From NCBI GenBank assembly GCA_964569795.1, contig CAZMVB010000017.1, positions 1-64,000 on the forward strand: DNA of 64,000 nucleotides, given 5' to 3'. This stretch comes from JAHJDS01 sp964569795 (GTDB taxonomy: Bacteria; Desulfobacterota; Desulfarculia; Desulfarculales; JAHJDS01). Position 1 is the first letter of the stretch. Every line of letters begins with the position of its first letter. The notes under the pieces were generated by a model. It made no database searches and was not told the DNA's origin. It saw only the letters and a list, made by a program, of their open reading frames with translations. The position numbers and the translations under genes were made by a program. Shown in pieces: positions 43,499-52,698 of the stretch.

Positions 43499-44652
43499 GA
43501 TCCGACCACTCGGTGCACCAGGGCCAGGGCCTCATCCAGGGAGTCATAGGTCATCTCCACGGCCGGGGTGCGCCTGATCCAGTCGATGACCCGGGTCACG
43601 TTGTCTGGCTCCGAGGAGATCCAGGCCCCGGAGCGGACCAGACGCTCGAGGGCCTCGAGGCCCGACAGGTCGCTGATTCCGGACTCGGCCCCGGGCGCGT
43701 ATCCGGGAAAGACCAGCGCCCGGGCGGGCAACAGGGCCGGATCGAGGCCGTCCGGCGAGGGCGGCGGCAGATACCTGATCTCGGCCCCGAACCGGTGGTT
43801 GATCGGCAGGTCGTCGATCTCCGGATAGAGCCCGGCCAGGAGCGCCCGGCCGCCCGCCTTGATGGCCAGGCCCAGGGGCAGGGCGGCCACCCGGACATCG
43901 ACCCGGTCCAGGGCGGTGGTGTCGTCGCTCATGTACGCAAAACCGGAGCGGGCCAGGGCCGCGGCCAGGGTGGTCTTGCCCGAGCCGGCGCCGGCCGACA
44001 GGACCAGGCACTCCCGGGGCGAGGGACCGATACCGACCACGGCCGCGTGCAGCAGGGCGATCCACTCCCGGCCGGGGTGCAGGGCGGACAGGATTTCGCC
44101 CAAAAAGGCCGCCTTGAACTCCCCGGGCCGGTCGTTCACGGCAACCGTCCGGTCCCCAACCACCAGGACCGGACCGGACTCGGTCTGATGCAGATCCAGG
44201 GTGACGTCCGGCGCGGCGCGGCCCTCGATCCGGGCGTGGGCCAGCAGGGGGTCGAACTCGGCCTCCAGGTCCTCGGTGTCATACCGCACCCGGATCACCC
44301 GGCCCAACAGCCGGTAAACGCGGACCCGGGACGGGGCCTCGGCCGGCCGGACCGGGTCCGGGGCAGGGGGATAGACGAATTGCAGCCGCGGCCCGCCTCC
44401 GGGCAGGAGCCCCTCGGCCCGCCATTGATCAATGGCCCCCGAGACGTCCCGCTCGGCAATGTCCTGTGGGATCTGAAATGTTTCGGCCAGGCCGGCGGCC
44501 ATCTCCCGGGGCGACCTTCCCGCGGACAGGCCCTGCCAGATGATCTTGCCGGTGAAGTTGAGCAGGAACAAGCGGCCCTGGCCCCGGGACAGGACCAGCC
44601 CGTCGTCCAGGGGGAGCGCCAGGATGTCGCTCAGGTCGTCCGGTCTCTTCAT
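43495..44652 (-). CDS. PqqD-like domain fused to an HPr-kinase-like P-loop domain
   Basis: 385 residues from the ATG at 44652. Residues 1-90 form a PqqD-like (RiPP recognition element) winged fold: LDDGLVLSRGQGRLFLLN, then IIWQGLSAGRSPREMA. Residues 110-385 resemble the HPr kinase/phosphatase family, with P-loop SAGAGSGKTTLAAAL and the following FAYMSDDTTAL, the position of the catalytic Asp pair. Such fusions occur in peptide-modification loci and phosphorylate small molecules or peptides in the few cases studied. No peptide precursor is obvious; the Tat protein downstream is the only unknown partner. It lies 22 bases behind the acyltransferase gene. Confidence 0.78.
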   Translation of the reverse strand: MKRPDDLSDILALPLDDGLVLSRGQGRLFLLNFTGKIIWQGLSAGRSPREMAAGLAETFQIPQDIAERDVSGAIDQWRAEGLLPGGGPRLQFVYPPAPDPVRPAEAPSRVRVYRLLGRVIRVRYDTEDLEAEFDPLLAHARIEGRAAPDVTLDLHQTESGPVLVVGDRTVAVNDRPGEFKAAFLGEILSALHPGREWIALLHAAVVGIGPSPRECLVLSAGAGSGKTTLAAALARSGFAYMSDDTTALDRVDVRVAALPLGLAIKAGGRALLAGLYPEIDDLPINHRFGAEIRYLPPPSPDGLDPALLPARALVFPGYAPGAESGISDLSGLEALERLVRSGAWISSEPDNVTRVIDWIRRTPAVEMTYDSLDEALALVHRVVGS

Positions 44653-44674
44653 GTCATATCCATCCCGGCCGGCC

Positions 44675-45601
44675 CTAATAGGGCGCGATACGGGGTCCAT
44701 CCTTTTCCAGCTTGGCCCGGGGCCAGAGGTGATAGGGTCTCGTCTTCCAGCGCTTGTGCAGCCACAACCACTGCTCGGGGCGGCGGCGGATGACGGCCTC
44801 GGCAAAGGTGTTCCACTGCTGGGTCACCCGGTCCACGGCCTTTCGCCGGTCCGGCTCGGGCCGGATGTCGAAGTGCGGCCCGACCACGAAGTGGTAGCGA
44901 CCTCGTTCATAATAATTATAGACCGGTACGACCGGTTTGCCCGTGGCCAGCCTGATCCGGGCCGGACCGGTGTGGCTGCAAGTCCACCGGTTGAAGAAAA
45001 GGATGAAACAGCCCCGGTCGCTGTCCACGTCCTGGTCCGGCATCAGGCCCACCGTGCCCCGGTCGTTGATGGTCGAGATGATGTCGCCCAAGATGCCCCG
45101 GTTGGGCGTGACTCGGTGGCCCCACTGGCGCAGAATCCGCTTGATCACCAGGTATGCCATTTGGAATTCGAATTGCCGGATGACGATCATCGTCTCCCGG
45201 CCGACGATGGTCCCCATCAGGGCGTTCAGGACCGGGTGGCCGTAGTGCAAGGCCACCACCAGGCCCCCCTGCCGGGTCTCGTAGGGTGGGACGTTTTCCA
45301 GGCCGTGAAACACCACCTGTCGCCGGACCCGGGCCGGGGTCAGCCTCATCAGCCAGGGGATTTCCAAGATTACCTGTCCCCAGTGGCGGAAACAGTCCCG
45401 GGCCAGGGCCTGCACCTGGGGCTCGGTCAGTTCGTCGCCGTAAGCGAAGCGCAGATTCTTGCGGGTGATCCTCCGGAACCGGTGGTGCAGGCGGAAGACC
45501 AGACTCCCCAGGCCGCGGCCCGCCAGGCGCAGGACGGACGGCGGAAACACGCTCAGCGCCCTTATGGTCAGCCACGTCAGTCGATACGCCGCGCCGTCCA
45601 A
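44675..45601 (-). CDS. LpxL/HtrB-like lipid A acyltransferase family protein
   Basis: 308 residues from a TTG start with AAAGGAG 11 bases upstream. It is a lysophospholipid acyltransferase of the lipid A late-acyltransferase family, acting at the inner membrane: ITRKNLRFAYG, QVILEIPWLM, VGLMPDQDV, ATGKPVVPVYNYY, and WLWLHKRWKTRP near the end. The catalytic HX4(D/E) motif is unusual: the sequence LHYGHPVL has His followed at the right distance by Val, not Asp/Glu. Either another residue serves or the enzyme has lost normal activity. Confidence 0.82.
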   Translation of the reverse strand: MDGAAYRLTWLTIRALSVFPPSVLRLAGRGLGSLVFRLHHRFRRITRKNLRFAYGDELTEPQVQALARDCFRHWGQVILEIPWLMRLTPARVRRQVVFHGLENVPPYETRQGGLVVALHYGHPVLNALMGTIVGRETMIVIRQFEFQMAYLVIKRILRQWGHRVTPNRGILGDIISTINDRGTVGLMPDQDVDSDRGCFILFFNRWTCSHTGPARIRLATGKPVVPVYNYYERGRYHFVVGPHFDIRPEPDRRKAVDRVTQQWNTFAEAVIRRRPEQWLWLHKRWKTRPYHLWPRAKLEKDGPRIAPY

Positions 45602-45778
45602 TGAAACAAAAACTCCTTTGATCCAGACGCCGGCCCGGCGGCGAGCCAGGGCCTGCTGGTGATCAATCCCCTGAACTCCAGCCTCCTGGACCGCCGGCTG
45701 ACCGGTTTGCGGACCCGTTGGGGCAATCGAGTCGTGGCTCCACCACCGGTGGCCAATCTATTATTTACCGAGTCGGCC

Positions 45779-46993
45779 TCAACCGGTGAGGCCCCATTTC
45801 CGGGCCGTGTCCTTGAGCCACTGGGCGGCGCCGAAGAAGATCCGGACGAACAGGACCGGTCGATCCCGCGAGGCCTCCCAGAGCATGTAGGCCGCCAGTA
45901 TCGAGAAAACGACGTTGCCCAGCCAGACCCCGACCACGGGCGGCAGGGTCCCGTCCTTGCCCAGGGTGAAGGCCGAGTTCATGAACAGGTAGTAAACCAG
46001 GAAGATGATGAAGGCGATGATCACCCCGGTGAACCGGCTCGAACCGCGTCCCTGGATGCCCAGGGGCACCCCCAACAGGCCCATGATCAGGCAGGCCAGC
46101 GGGATCGAAAAGACCTGATGCAGGTTGATCAGTAACTCGTTGTACCAGATGGTGCCCGGCCGGCTGCCCTTCAGGGTGGTCAGGAGCTGGCCGAGGGTCA
46201 TCGCCCGCACGGGGACCCGGTTGCTCTTGTGGGAGGGGAGGATCTGACTCAGGATCAGCGGCTGGCGCATGCCTTTGAAGCGGCTGTCCGGGGTGACTCG
46301 AAAATCGCGGCTGACCTTGAGGATCTTGACGTCCCTCAACACCAGTAGAAATTTTTTCTCGATCCGCTTGACCCCGGAGTCGGTGGTCTCCCCGCCCACC
46401 AGACGCAAACGGCCGCGCTTGGCGACGATGGTCTGCTTGAGCCGGGGGTTGCGCTCGTCCCAGATGAGCACGTGGCGCAGAAACCGCCCCCCGCCCAGGG
46501 TCTGACCGACGTAGGCCACCAGATGAGGATTGACGACGTTGATCACGTTCGGCTTCAGGGCCAGCTCCGGGTGCTTCATCACGATCTCGACCCGCAGTTC
46601 CTCGGCCCGCTGGAGCCCGAGCGGCTTGAGCCACAGCGACAGCACCCCGGAGGCGAGCATGGTCGCCAGGCTGAGCACCAGCACCGGGGGCAGCATCTGC
46701 CACAGACCGACCCCCGAACTCTTGAGGGCGGTCAACTCGTTGTCCGATGACAGGCGGATCATGCCCAGCAGCACCCCCAGCAGGGTGGACATGGGCAGGA
46801 CAAAGACCAGGAAAAAGGGCATGGAATAAAGCAGCAGGGACAGCACCTGGAGCAGGCAGTCGGGATTCTTGACCACCAGCTCCGTCAGCTTGACCAGATC
46901 GACCACCAGGAACAGAAAGGTGAACACCAGGATCGAGACCACGAACGGCGGGATGATCTCCCTGAGGATGTAGCGGTGATGAAGCTTGAACAT
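45779..46993 (-). CDS. LptF/LptG-type lipopolysaccharide export permease
   Basis: 404 residues with the LptF/G layout: three N-terminal transmembrane helices (FVVSILVFTFLFLVV; VLSLLLYSMPFFLVFVLP; VLVLSLATMLASGV), a periplasmic beta-jellyroll middle (about 120-270), and three C-terminal helices (FSIPLACLIMGLLGVPLGI; FTGVIIAFIIFLVYYLF; VVGVWLGNVVFSILAAYML). The start of helix 1 (HRYILREIIPPF) is typical of LptF. It extracts LPS from the inner membrane together with LptB and a second permease not seen here. It is followed by the acyltransferase and waaA on the same strand. Confidence 0.85.
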   Translation of the reverse strand: MFKLHHRYILREIIPPFVVSILVFTFLFLVVDLVKLTELVVKNPDCLLQVLSLLLYSMPFFLVFVLPMSTLLGVLLGMIRLSSDNELTALKSSGVGLWQMLPPVLVLSLATMLASGVLSLWLKPLGLQRAEELRVEIVMKHPELALKPNVINVVNPHLVAYVGQTLGGGRFLRHVLIWDERNPRLKQTIVAKRGRLRLVGGETTDSGVKRIEKKFLLVLRDVKILKVSRDFRVTPDSRFKGMRQPLILSQILPSHKSNRVPVRAMTLGQLLTTLKGSRPGTIWYNELLINLHQVFSIPLACLIMGLLGVPLGIQGRGSSRFTGVIIAFIIFLVYYLFMNSAFTLGKDGTLPPVVGVWLGNVVFSILAAYMLWEASRDRPVLFVRIFFGAAQWLKDTARKWGLTG

Positions 46994-47403
46994 CTATATT
47001 CGTCGGCTATCCGACTTTCCTCCAGTTCACTCCACTCCGGGCCCGGTCCGGTCGGATGGGGCGGTCAAGGCTCTTCGAACCCGCTACCCCCGGGCGCCGC
47101 GGGCCTGGAATTGGACCCGGACCGGGATCTCGGCCCCGAAGCCGAACCGAAACGACGGGGCCGCCTCGTTATACACCGGCGCCACGACGCTGACCAGGTC
47201 CTAGACCACGCCGGCCTCCTTGTCCGACCTCGCGTCAGAAATAATGATATCGCCTGGGGGGGGCCCTGGTCCACAAAAACACCGGACCAGAGTAAAAGCG
47301 CTGGCTCGCGGATTCCCGGACGATTGTTTCTGGCGGCCGCCGCCGGACCGGGGCAAATAGGCGGTCTATCTCGGCCGCAGGTCCCGGTCCTGGCCGGGAT
47401 GAT
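46994..47403. other. No supportable gene upstream of lptF-like
   Basis: G+C-rich DNA with open frames on both strands but no ribosome sites or recognisable protein. An A+T-containing patch at 46984-47000 and another around 47236-47250 could hold promoters for lptF (minus strand), but no pair of boxes is convincing. Confidence 0.45.
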
Positions 47404-48627
47404 TCAGGGGGCGCGGTAAACGGCCGAGACCGCCTCCAGGGCACCGCCACCCAAGGACGCCCCCTCGGCCCGCAGGACCTGCTCCAGGGCGGACAAGAAC
47501 AAGACCACGTTGCGCCGGGTGGATGAAAAGCCCATCAGGCCCGCCCGCCAGATCTTGCCGGCCAGGCCGCCCAGGCCGCCGCCGATCTCGATCCCGTAGT
47601 CGGCCAGGAGCCTTTGGCGCACCGCGGGTTCATTCACCCCCTCGGGCACGACCACGGCGTTCAACATGGGCAGGCGATATTCCGGGGCGACCAGCAGGGA
47701 CAGTCCCATGGCCTCCAGGCCGGCCGCCAGGGCCCGGTGATTGGTCAGGTGGCGCTCGAACCGGCCCGCCAAACTTTCCTCGACGATCAGGCGCAGGGAC
47801 TCGCGCAGGGCGAAGATCATGTTCACCGGCGCGGTGTGATGGTACTTGCGGGACTCGCCCCAGTAGTCGGCGACCATGGACATGTCCAAATACCAGTTGG
47901 GGACCTTTGTCTTTCTTTTTTTCAGGACGTCCATGGCCCGGTCGCTGAAGGACAGCGGAGACAGGCCCGGCGGGCAGGACAGGCACTTCTGGGTGCCCGA
48001 ATAAACGGCGTCGATACCCCAGGCGTCGATGGCCACCTCGATCCCGCCCAGGGAGGTGACCGTGTCCAAAAGCAGCAGGGCCCCGGCCTCGTCGGCGATG
48101 CCCCGCAGGCCCTCGACCGGCTGCCGCACCCCGGTCGAGGTCTCGGCGTGGACCAGGGCGATGATCTTCGGTTTCACCCCCAGGGCCGCCCGGCGGAGGT
48201 CGTCCAGCTCCACGGGCCGGCCCCACTCGGCCTCGACCGTTGTCACCTCGGCCCCCAACCGGGAGGCCACGTCGCTCATCCGGGTCCCGAAGACGCCGTT
48301 GACGCCGACGACCACTCGATCGCCCGGCTCGATCAGGTTGACGAAGCAGGTCTCCATCCCGGCCGAGCCCGTGCCCGAGACCGGGATGGTCAGGGCGTTA
48401 TGGGTCTGAAACAGGGCCCGGAGCAGGGCCTGGGTCTCGTTCATCACCTGCAGGAAGTAGGGGTCCAGGTGCCCGATGCACGGCGCGCCCAGGGCGGCCA
48501 GGACCCGCGGCGAGACGTTGCTCGGGCCGGGGCCCATCAGGATGCGTTCGGGCGGATCCAGGTTTTTCAGGTCGTCGATGCTCACGCCAAACTCCGATTC
48601 GTGGTTGTTCCAGGAAAACTTGTTCAC
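47404..48627 (-). CDS. Class V PLP-dependent aminotransferase (alanine-glyoxylate / serine-pyruvate type)
   Basis: 407 residues, GTG start. Fold-type I aminotransferase: substrate-end motif RILMGPGPSNVSPRV, PLP phosphate region SGTGSAGMET, LVHAETSTGV, PLP Asp in LLLDTVTSLGG, and the Schiff-base Lys in YSGTQKCLSCPPG. The C-terminal domain includes WRAGLMGFSS. It uses Ala or Ser with glyoxylate or pyruvate in related enzymes; the substrate here is not deducible. It overlaps the upstream ketopantoate-reductase-like gene by four bases, so the two are co-translated and may share a pathway. Confidence 0.85.
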   Translation of the reverse strand: MNKFSWNNHESEFGVSIDDLKNLDPPERILMGPGPSNVSPRVLAALGAPCIGHLDPYFLQVMNETQALLRALFQTHNALTIPVSGTGSAGMETCFVNLIEPGDRVVVGVNGVFGTRMSDVASRLGAEVTTVEAEWGRPVELDDLRRAALGVKPKIIALVHAETSTGVRQPVEGLRGIADEAGALLLLDTVTSLGGIEVAIDAWGIDAVYSGTQKCLSCPPGLSPLSFSDRAMDVLKKRKTKVPNWYLDMSMVADYWGESRKYHHTAPVNMIFALRESLRLIVEESLAGRFERHLTNHRALAAGLEAMGLSLLVAPEYRLPMLNAVVVPEGVNEPAVRQRLLADYGIEIGGGLGGLAGKIWRAGLMGFSSTRRNVVLFLSALEQVLRAEGASLGGGALEAVSAVYRAP

Positions 48628-49673
48628 TGACTCTGTTTGAGCCGGGCCGTCAGGTCTTCGTCCTTGAGGTTGTCCCGGCCGATGCCCCGGCGGCCGGCCT
48701 CGATCTCCTTGACCATCTTGACCATCAGGTCATTGAGGGGGGTCGGCACGCCCAGTTCCCGGCCGCGGCGGGTGACGTACCCGTTCAGAAAATCGATCTC
48801 GGTCGGCCGGCCCCGCTCCAGGGACTGGAGGCTCGAGGACTTGACCCGACGGTACTTGGCCCCGATGAGGCGGATGATCAGGCCCCGCCGGCGGCGGGCC
48901 AGCCAGCCGTCACCGGCGACGAACCGGTAATAATCCAGCTTGCCCCCGCCGCCGCGCTCGACCTTGATCCCGGCGGCCTGGGCCACGGCCATCATTTCCC
49001 GGATCAGATCCATGAACAGGAGCCTCACCCGGGCGATGGACAACAGACCCCCCAGGGGCAGCCCGACGATGACCCCCAGGGAGTTGATACAGGCGTTGAT
49101 GACCAGCTTGGCGTACAGTTCGCCGATGATGTTCTCGGTGATCCGGCAGGGCTGGACGGCAAAGAGCATCTCCTGGACCAGTTGGAGGCGTTCGTCCAGG
49201 GGACCGTCCAGGTTGCCGATGACGAACTCGCCGGGCGAGGTGACCTCGAGCACCCCCGGGTCATGCATGGTCGCCCCCCAGGCCACCACCGCGCCGATGA
49301 CCTTGTCCCGGCCGACGGCCTCGGCCAGCTCGTACTCGCAGATGCCGTTCTGGAGCGAGACGATGGCCCCGCCTTCACTGAGCAGGGGGGCCGCCTCCCG
49401 GGCGGCGGCCAGGGCGTCCCCGGCCTTGGTGGCCAGGAAGACGATGTCCTTGGGGCCGGTCAGATCGGCCACCTCCTTGACCGCCGCCAGCCGGACCTCG
49501 GCCTCGCCCTTGTGGCCGAAGATGTGAAAGCCGGGCAGGGCGGCCCGATCGACGATCTCCTGGCGCTTGGCCGCCACCTCGACGTCCCAGCCGGCCTTGG
49601 TCAGAAAGGTGGCCACCACCCCGCCCACGGCCCCGGCGCCGATAACGGCTATTTTGGCGTTGCGGTCGAACAT
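48624..49673 (-). CDS. Ketopantoate reductase-like (PanE/ApbA) oxidoreductase
   Basis: 349 residues from the ATG at 49673 preceded by GGAGG; a GTG at 49691 is also in frame. Rossmann start IAVIGAGAVGG, NADP region AAKRQEI, catalytic lysine in ELYAKLVINACINSLG, and helical C-terminal domain with KSSSLQSLERGRPTEIDFLNGYV, which is typical of 2-dehydropantoate 2-reductases. It converts a 2-keto acid to the hydroxy acid with NADPH. Its coupling to an aminotransferase suggests a 2-oxoacid/amino acid pathway, which may or may not be pantoate. Confidence 0.85.
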   Translation of the reverse strand: MFDRNAKIAVIGAGAVGGVVATFLTKAGWDVEVAAKRQEIVDRAALPGFHIFGHKGEAEVRLAAVKEVADLTGPKDIVFLATKAGDALAAAREAAPLLSEGGAIVSLQNGICEYELAEAVGRDKVIGAVVAWGATMHDPGVLEVTSPGEFVIGNLDGPLDERLQLVQEMLFAVQPCRITENIIGELYAKLVINACINSLGVIVGLPLGGLLSIARVRLLFMDLIREMMAVAQAAGIKVERGGGGKLDYYRFVAGDGWLARRRRGLIIRLIGAKYRRVKSSSLQSLERGRPTEIDFLNGYVTRRGRELGVPTPLNDLMVKMVKEIEAGRRGIGRDNLKDEDLTARLKQSQ

Positions 49674-49766
49674 CAAGAAGCCTCCCCCCACCTCGTATCC
49701 GGCACGGGCACCCGGGAACGCGCCACGAAATTGTCCCTGGGTTGAAAATTACAGGGCCGCGACCGC

Positions 49767-50123
49767 TCAGTCCAGTTTCGTCCCCTCGGCCCGGATGGCG
49801 TCAAGGTTGGTCTTGGCCTGGGGGGCCAGGGCCCAGAATCCGGTCAGCTTGTCACAGCCGAAGTCTGCGCACTGGGCGCAGTTGTCCAGGCCGCGCTCCC
49901 CGCCGCAGGCCCGGATGGCGCAGATGCGGCAGTACGAAAAAACCGGGTCCCGGTCTGAAAGGCAGCCCAGGCAATTGATGTCCTCGGGTTTTATGTCCAC
50001 CTTGAACTGGTGGGACCACTGGGCGGCCGTGTCCGCCCGACGCTGGTCGTCGTTGTCCTTGGTGGCCAGATAGGCCGGACACTCGGTGCAGACCAGGCCG
50101 CAGTAAGAGATCATCCGGTCCAT
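49767..50123 (-). CDS. DUF3795 cysteine-rich protein
   Basis: 118 residues from the ATG at 50123, which has GGGGGAGAG upstream. The family pattern is clear: ISYCGLVCTECPAYLAT at the start, INCLGC in the middle, then YCRICAIRACGG, LDNCAQCADFGCDKL. The cysteine array would bind a metal or Fe-S cluster. DUF3795 has no established function; it is common in anaerobes. It stands alone between panE-like and crotonase genes. Confidence 0.82.
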   Translation of the reverse strand: MDRMISYCGLVCTECPAYLATKDNDDQRRADTAAQWSHQFKVDIKPEDINCLGCLSDRDPVFSYCRICAIRACGGERGLDNCAQCADFGCDKLTGFWALAPQAKTNLDAIRAEGTKLD

Positions 50124-50433
50124 GTTCTCTCCCCCAAAAGGCATTGACGAAGTCTATCAGAAAAACCGCCGCGGGGGTAGGATCGGGCTCCGGATGTCAA
50201 CGGCCAAAGGTTATCAATCGGGCCGACGACATCTCAAAAAAAATGACGCCCGGTAACAACTGCCCGAATCGATCCCTACTGATGACCAAACGTCCGACGC
50301 CTGGCTCGGCCCATCTTGCGACCACGTGTCTTCCCGGCCACCCCCAAGGAAAAAGGCCCGAACGGGGTGGACCGCCGGAAAGAAAGAACGGAAGTGGCCG
50401 CCAAGTGGATCCTGGTCTGAGATCTGGCGCCGG
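50124..50433. other. Intergenic region without a gene
   Basis: About 310 bases between the DUF3795 gene and the crotonase stop. Open frames here are short, without ribosome sites. A run of A residues (AAAAAAAA at about 50235) is the only notable sequence. No clear terminator hairpin was found. Confidence 0.4.
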
Positions 50434-51198
50434 TCACCTGGTGGCCGGTGACTGTCCCTCGTGGCGCAGGGTGGCGAAGCACAGGGCCTGGTTGCGGTCC
50501 TCGACGTCAAGGGCGTTTTCCAGGCCGGCGGCGTCCAGATTGAGGTTGATGGCCTCCTTGGTAAGCCTCAGCCCCAGGGGATTCTTGCGGCACATGACCC
50601 CGGCCATTTCCAGGGCGGCGTCCTCGAGTCCCTCCCGGGGGACGATCCGGCTGACCAGTCCCAGTTCCAGGGCCGTCTCGGCGTCCATCATCTCGCCGGT
50701 CAGCAGGAACTCGTAGGCCCGGCCGGCCCCGATCAGCCGGGGCAGGAAATAGCTCGAGCCCATGTCCGCCCCGCCGAAGCCGACGTTGATAAAGGCCGCC
50801 CCGAACCGGGCGTCCGGACTGATGATCCGGACGTCGGCGGCCAGGGCGAACGACAGTCCGCCGCCCACCGCCGGGCCGAACACGGTGGCGATGATCGGCT
50901 GGGGGGCCTGGCGCATGGCCAGCAGCAGGCGCGACATCCGCTGCTGGAACCGGTAGAAACCCGGGACGTCCAGGTCCACCATCCGGGGCACGGCCTCTTT
51001 CAGGTCCAGCCCGGCGCAGAATCCCTTTTCCCCGGCCGCGCCCAGGATGATCACCCGGGTGTCCAGGTCGTGCCGGCGCTCTGTCCAAAAAACCTCCAGC
51101 TCGTCGAGCATGGTCTCGTTGATGGCGTTCAATGACTCCGGCCGGTTCAGGGTCAGGCGGCCGATGTGGTCCTGGGCCTCATACAGCAAGGTCTCCAT
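50434..51198 (-). CDS. Enoyl-CoA hydratase/isomerase (crotonase) family protein
   Basis: 254 residues, ATG start. Crotonase fold: LNRPESLNAIN, oxyanion-hole strand KGFCAGLDLKEA, and second oxyanion segment GPAVGGGLSFALAADVRI, followed by ARFGAAFINVGFGGADMGSSYFLPRLIG. Where many hydratases have a Glu before the second catalytic position, this has Asp-Met-Gly in GGADMGSS, so substrate and reaction are uncertain. In an aromatic degrader it might belong to dienoyl-CoA or beta-oxidation chemistry, but it is 30 kb from bam. Confidence 0.83.
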   Translation of the reverse strand: METLLYEAQDHIGRLTLNRPESLNAINETMLDELEVFWTERRHDLDTRVIILGAAGEKGFCAGLDLKEAVPRMVDLDVPGFYRFQQRMSRLLLAMRQAPQPIIATVFGPAVGGGLSFALAADVRIISPDARFGAAFINVGFGGADMGSSYFLPRLIGAGRAYEFLLTGEMMDAETALELGLVSRIVPREGLEDAALEMAGVMCRKNPLGLRLTKEAINLNLDAAGLENALDVEDRNQALCFATLRHEGQSPATR

Positions 51199-51275
51199 GA
51201 CGGCTGTTCCCCCCGTGATAAATTTCAGGTCAATTGGAAAAGAGGACGGCTTCGGGCCGCGGCAAGGCGGTGGTC

Positions 51276-52598
51276 TTAGAGTTCCTTGATCCCGGCCGCC
51301 AGACGGCGGACCTCGGCCATCACCCGGCCGAGGTCAAAGGTCTTGATGTCTCGGTCCTCGACCACCACCCGGCCGTCGATGATCACGTGCCTGACGTCGG
51401 ACCGGTCCGCGGCATAGACCAGGTGGGAGACCGGATCGTAGAGGGGCGTCAGGTGGACCCGGTCCAGATCGACCACGATCAGGTCGGCCCGGCGGCCGAC
51501 CTCGACGGTCCCGACCTTGTCGGCCAGGCCCAGGACCCGGGCCCCGTCCCGGGTGGCCATCCGCAAGACCTCCCGGGCCGGCATCTCGGTCGGGTCTTGG
51601 TCGGCCCCCTTGGCGTTCAGGGCCGCCGAGCGCATCTCAGAGAAAAGGTCCAAATCGTTGTTGGAGGCCGGGCCGTCCGTGCCCAGGCCGAGGGTCACTC
51701 CGGCCCGGCCGAGCATGGCCGCCTGTCCCACGCCCGAGCCCAGCTTGAGGTTGGACTCGATGCAGTGGGCCACGCCCACCCCCCGCCGGGCCAGAATCTC
51801 GGCGTCGGCCTGATCGACCCACACGGCGTGGACTCCGACCGTTTTCTTTGACCAGAAACCCAGGCCCTCGAGAAAGGCCACCGGTGACCGCTTATGCTCG
51901 GCCAGGGTCCGGTCCCGTTCGTCTTTGGTCTCGGCCACGTGGATCATGACCGGAAAACCCAGCCGGTCGGCGGCCCGCCGCGTTTTTTGCAAGGTCTCGG
52001 CCGAGCAGGTCGAGATCGAGTGGCAGAACACGGCCGGTGTGACCAGGGGGCTCTGGCCCGTCAGTTCCTCGCAGAACCTGACGGCCGTGGCCACATTTTG
52101 GGCCGGATCAGGCACGCCCGGGGCCGGAAAGTCGATGATTCCCTGGGCGCACATTGCCCGCATCCCTGACTCCATAAAGGCCCGGGCCGCGGCCCCCTCC
52201 TCGAAGTACGAGTCCGCGACCGTGGTCGTCCCGGACAGGAGACACTCGGCCGCAGCCAGCAGGGCGCACCAGTAAACCATGTCGGGCGAAACCCACCTGG
52301 CCTCGGCCGGGAAGATGTGCTCGCTGAGCCAGGTCTCGAGGGGCAGATCGTCGGCCAGACCGCGGAAGAGGGTCATGGCCGCGTGCAGGTGGGTGTTGAC
52401 CAGGCCGGGCAGGATCAGGTGTCCGATGGCGTCGATGGTTCGGCTCGCCGGCGGGCGGGGTCCGTCATCGGCCTCGACCAGGACGATCCGGCCGTCCCGG
52501 ACGCCCACCCGGCCCGGATCCAGGTCAATTCCCGCCTCGTCCAGGGCCAGCACCCGGCCGCCGGCCAGCAGCAGGTCCAGTCGGTCGTCAACGGTCAT
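51276..52598 (-). CDS. Amidohydrolase of the MtaD / S-adenosylhomocysteine deaminase family (copy 1)
   Basis: 440 residues. Metal-binding residues are visible in order: NTHLHAAMTLFRG, IHVAETKDE, GVAHCIESNLKLGSG and GTDGPASNNDLDLF. The segment after the first motif (LADDLPLETWL, then IFPAE) is characteristic of 5-methylthioadenosine/S-adenosylhomocysteine deaminases. Such enzymes deaminate SAH to S-inosylhomocysteine in organisms lacking SAH hydrolase. It lies just behind a very similar paralogue. Confidence 0.84.
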   Translation of the reverse strand: MTVDDRLDLLLAGGRVLALDEAGIDLDPGRVGVRDGRIVLVEADDGPRPPASRTIDAIGHLILPGLVNTHLHAAMTLFRGLADDLPLETWLSEHIFPAEARWVSPDMVYWCALLAAAECLLSGTTTVADSYFEEGAAARAFMESGMRAMCAQGIIDFPAPGVPDPAQNVATAVRFCEELTGQSPLVTPAVFCHSISTCSAETLQKTRRAADRLGFPVMIHVAETKDERDRTLAEHKRSPVAFLEGLGFWSKKTVGVHAVWVDQADAEILARRGVGVAHCIESNLKLGSGVGQAAMLGRAGVTLGLGTDGPASNNDLDLFSEMRSAALNAKGADQDPTEMPAREVLRMATRDGARVLGLADKVGTVEVGRRADLIVVDLDRVHLTPLYDPVSHLVYAADRSDVRHVIIDGRVVVEDRDIKTFDLGRVMAEVRRLAAGIKEL

Positions 52599-52698
52599 CC
52601 TTGCACTCTATGCCATTGGCCCGGGGCGTGTCACCCCGGAAATGCCGTGGCTGATCATGGGAGTTCAGCCCGGTCGAACCTGGGCCGGCCGGGCGGGT

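Noticed and set aside
46994..47403. Plus-strand frame 46976-47419 as a gene
   Set aside because: It starts inside lptF on the opposite strand, has no ribosome site and gives a low-complexity Gly/Pro/Arg translation.
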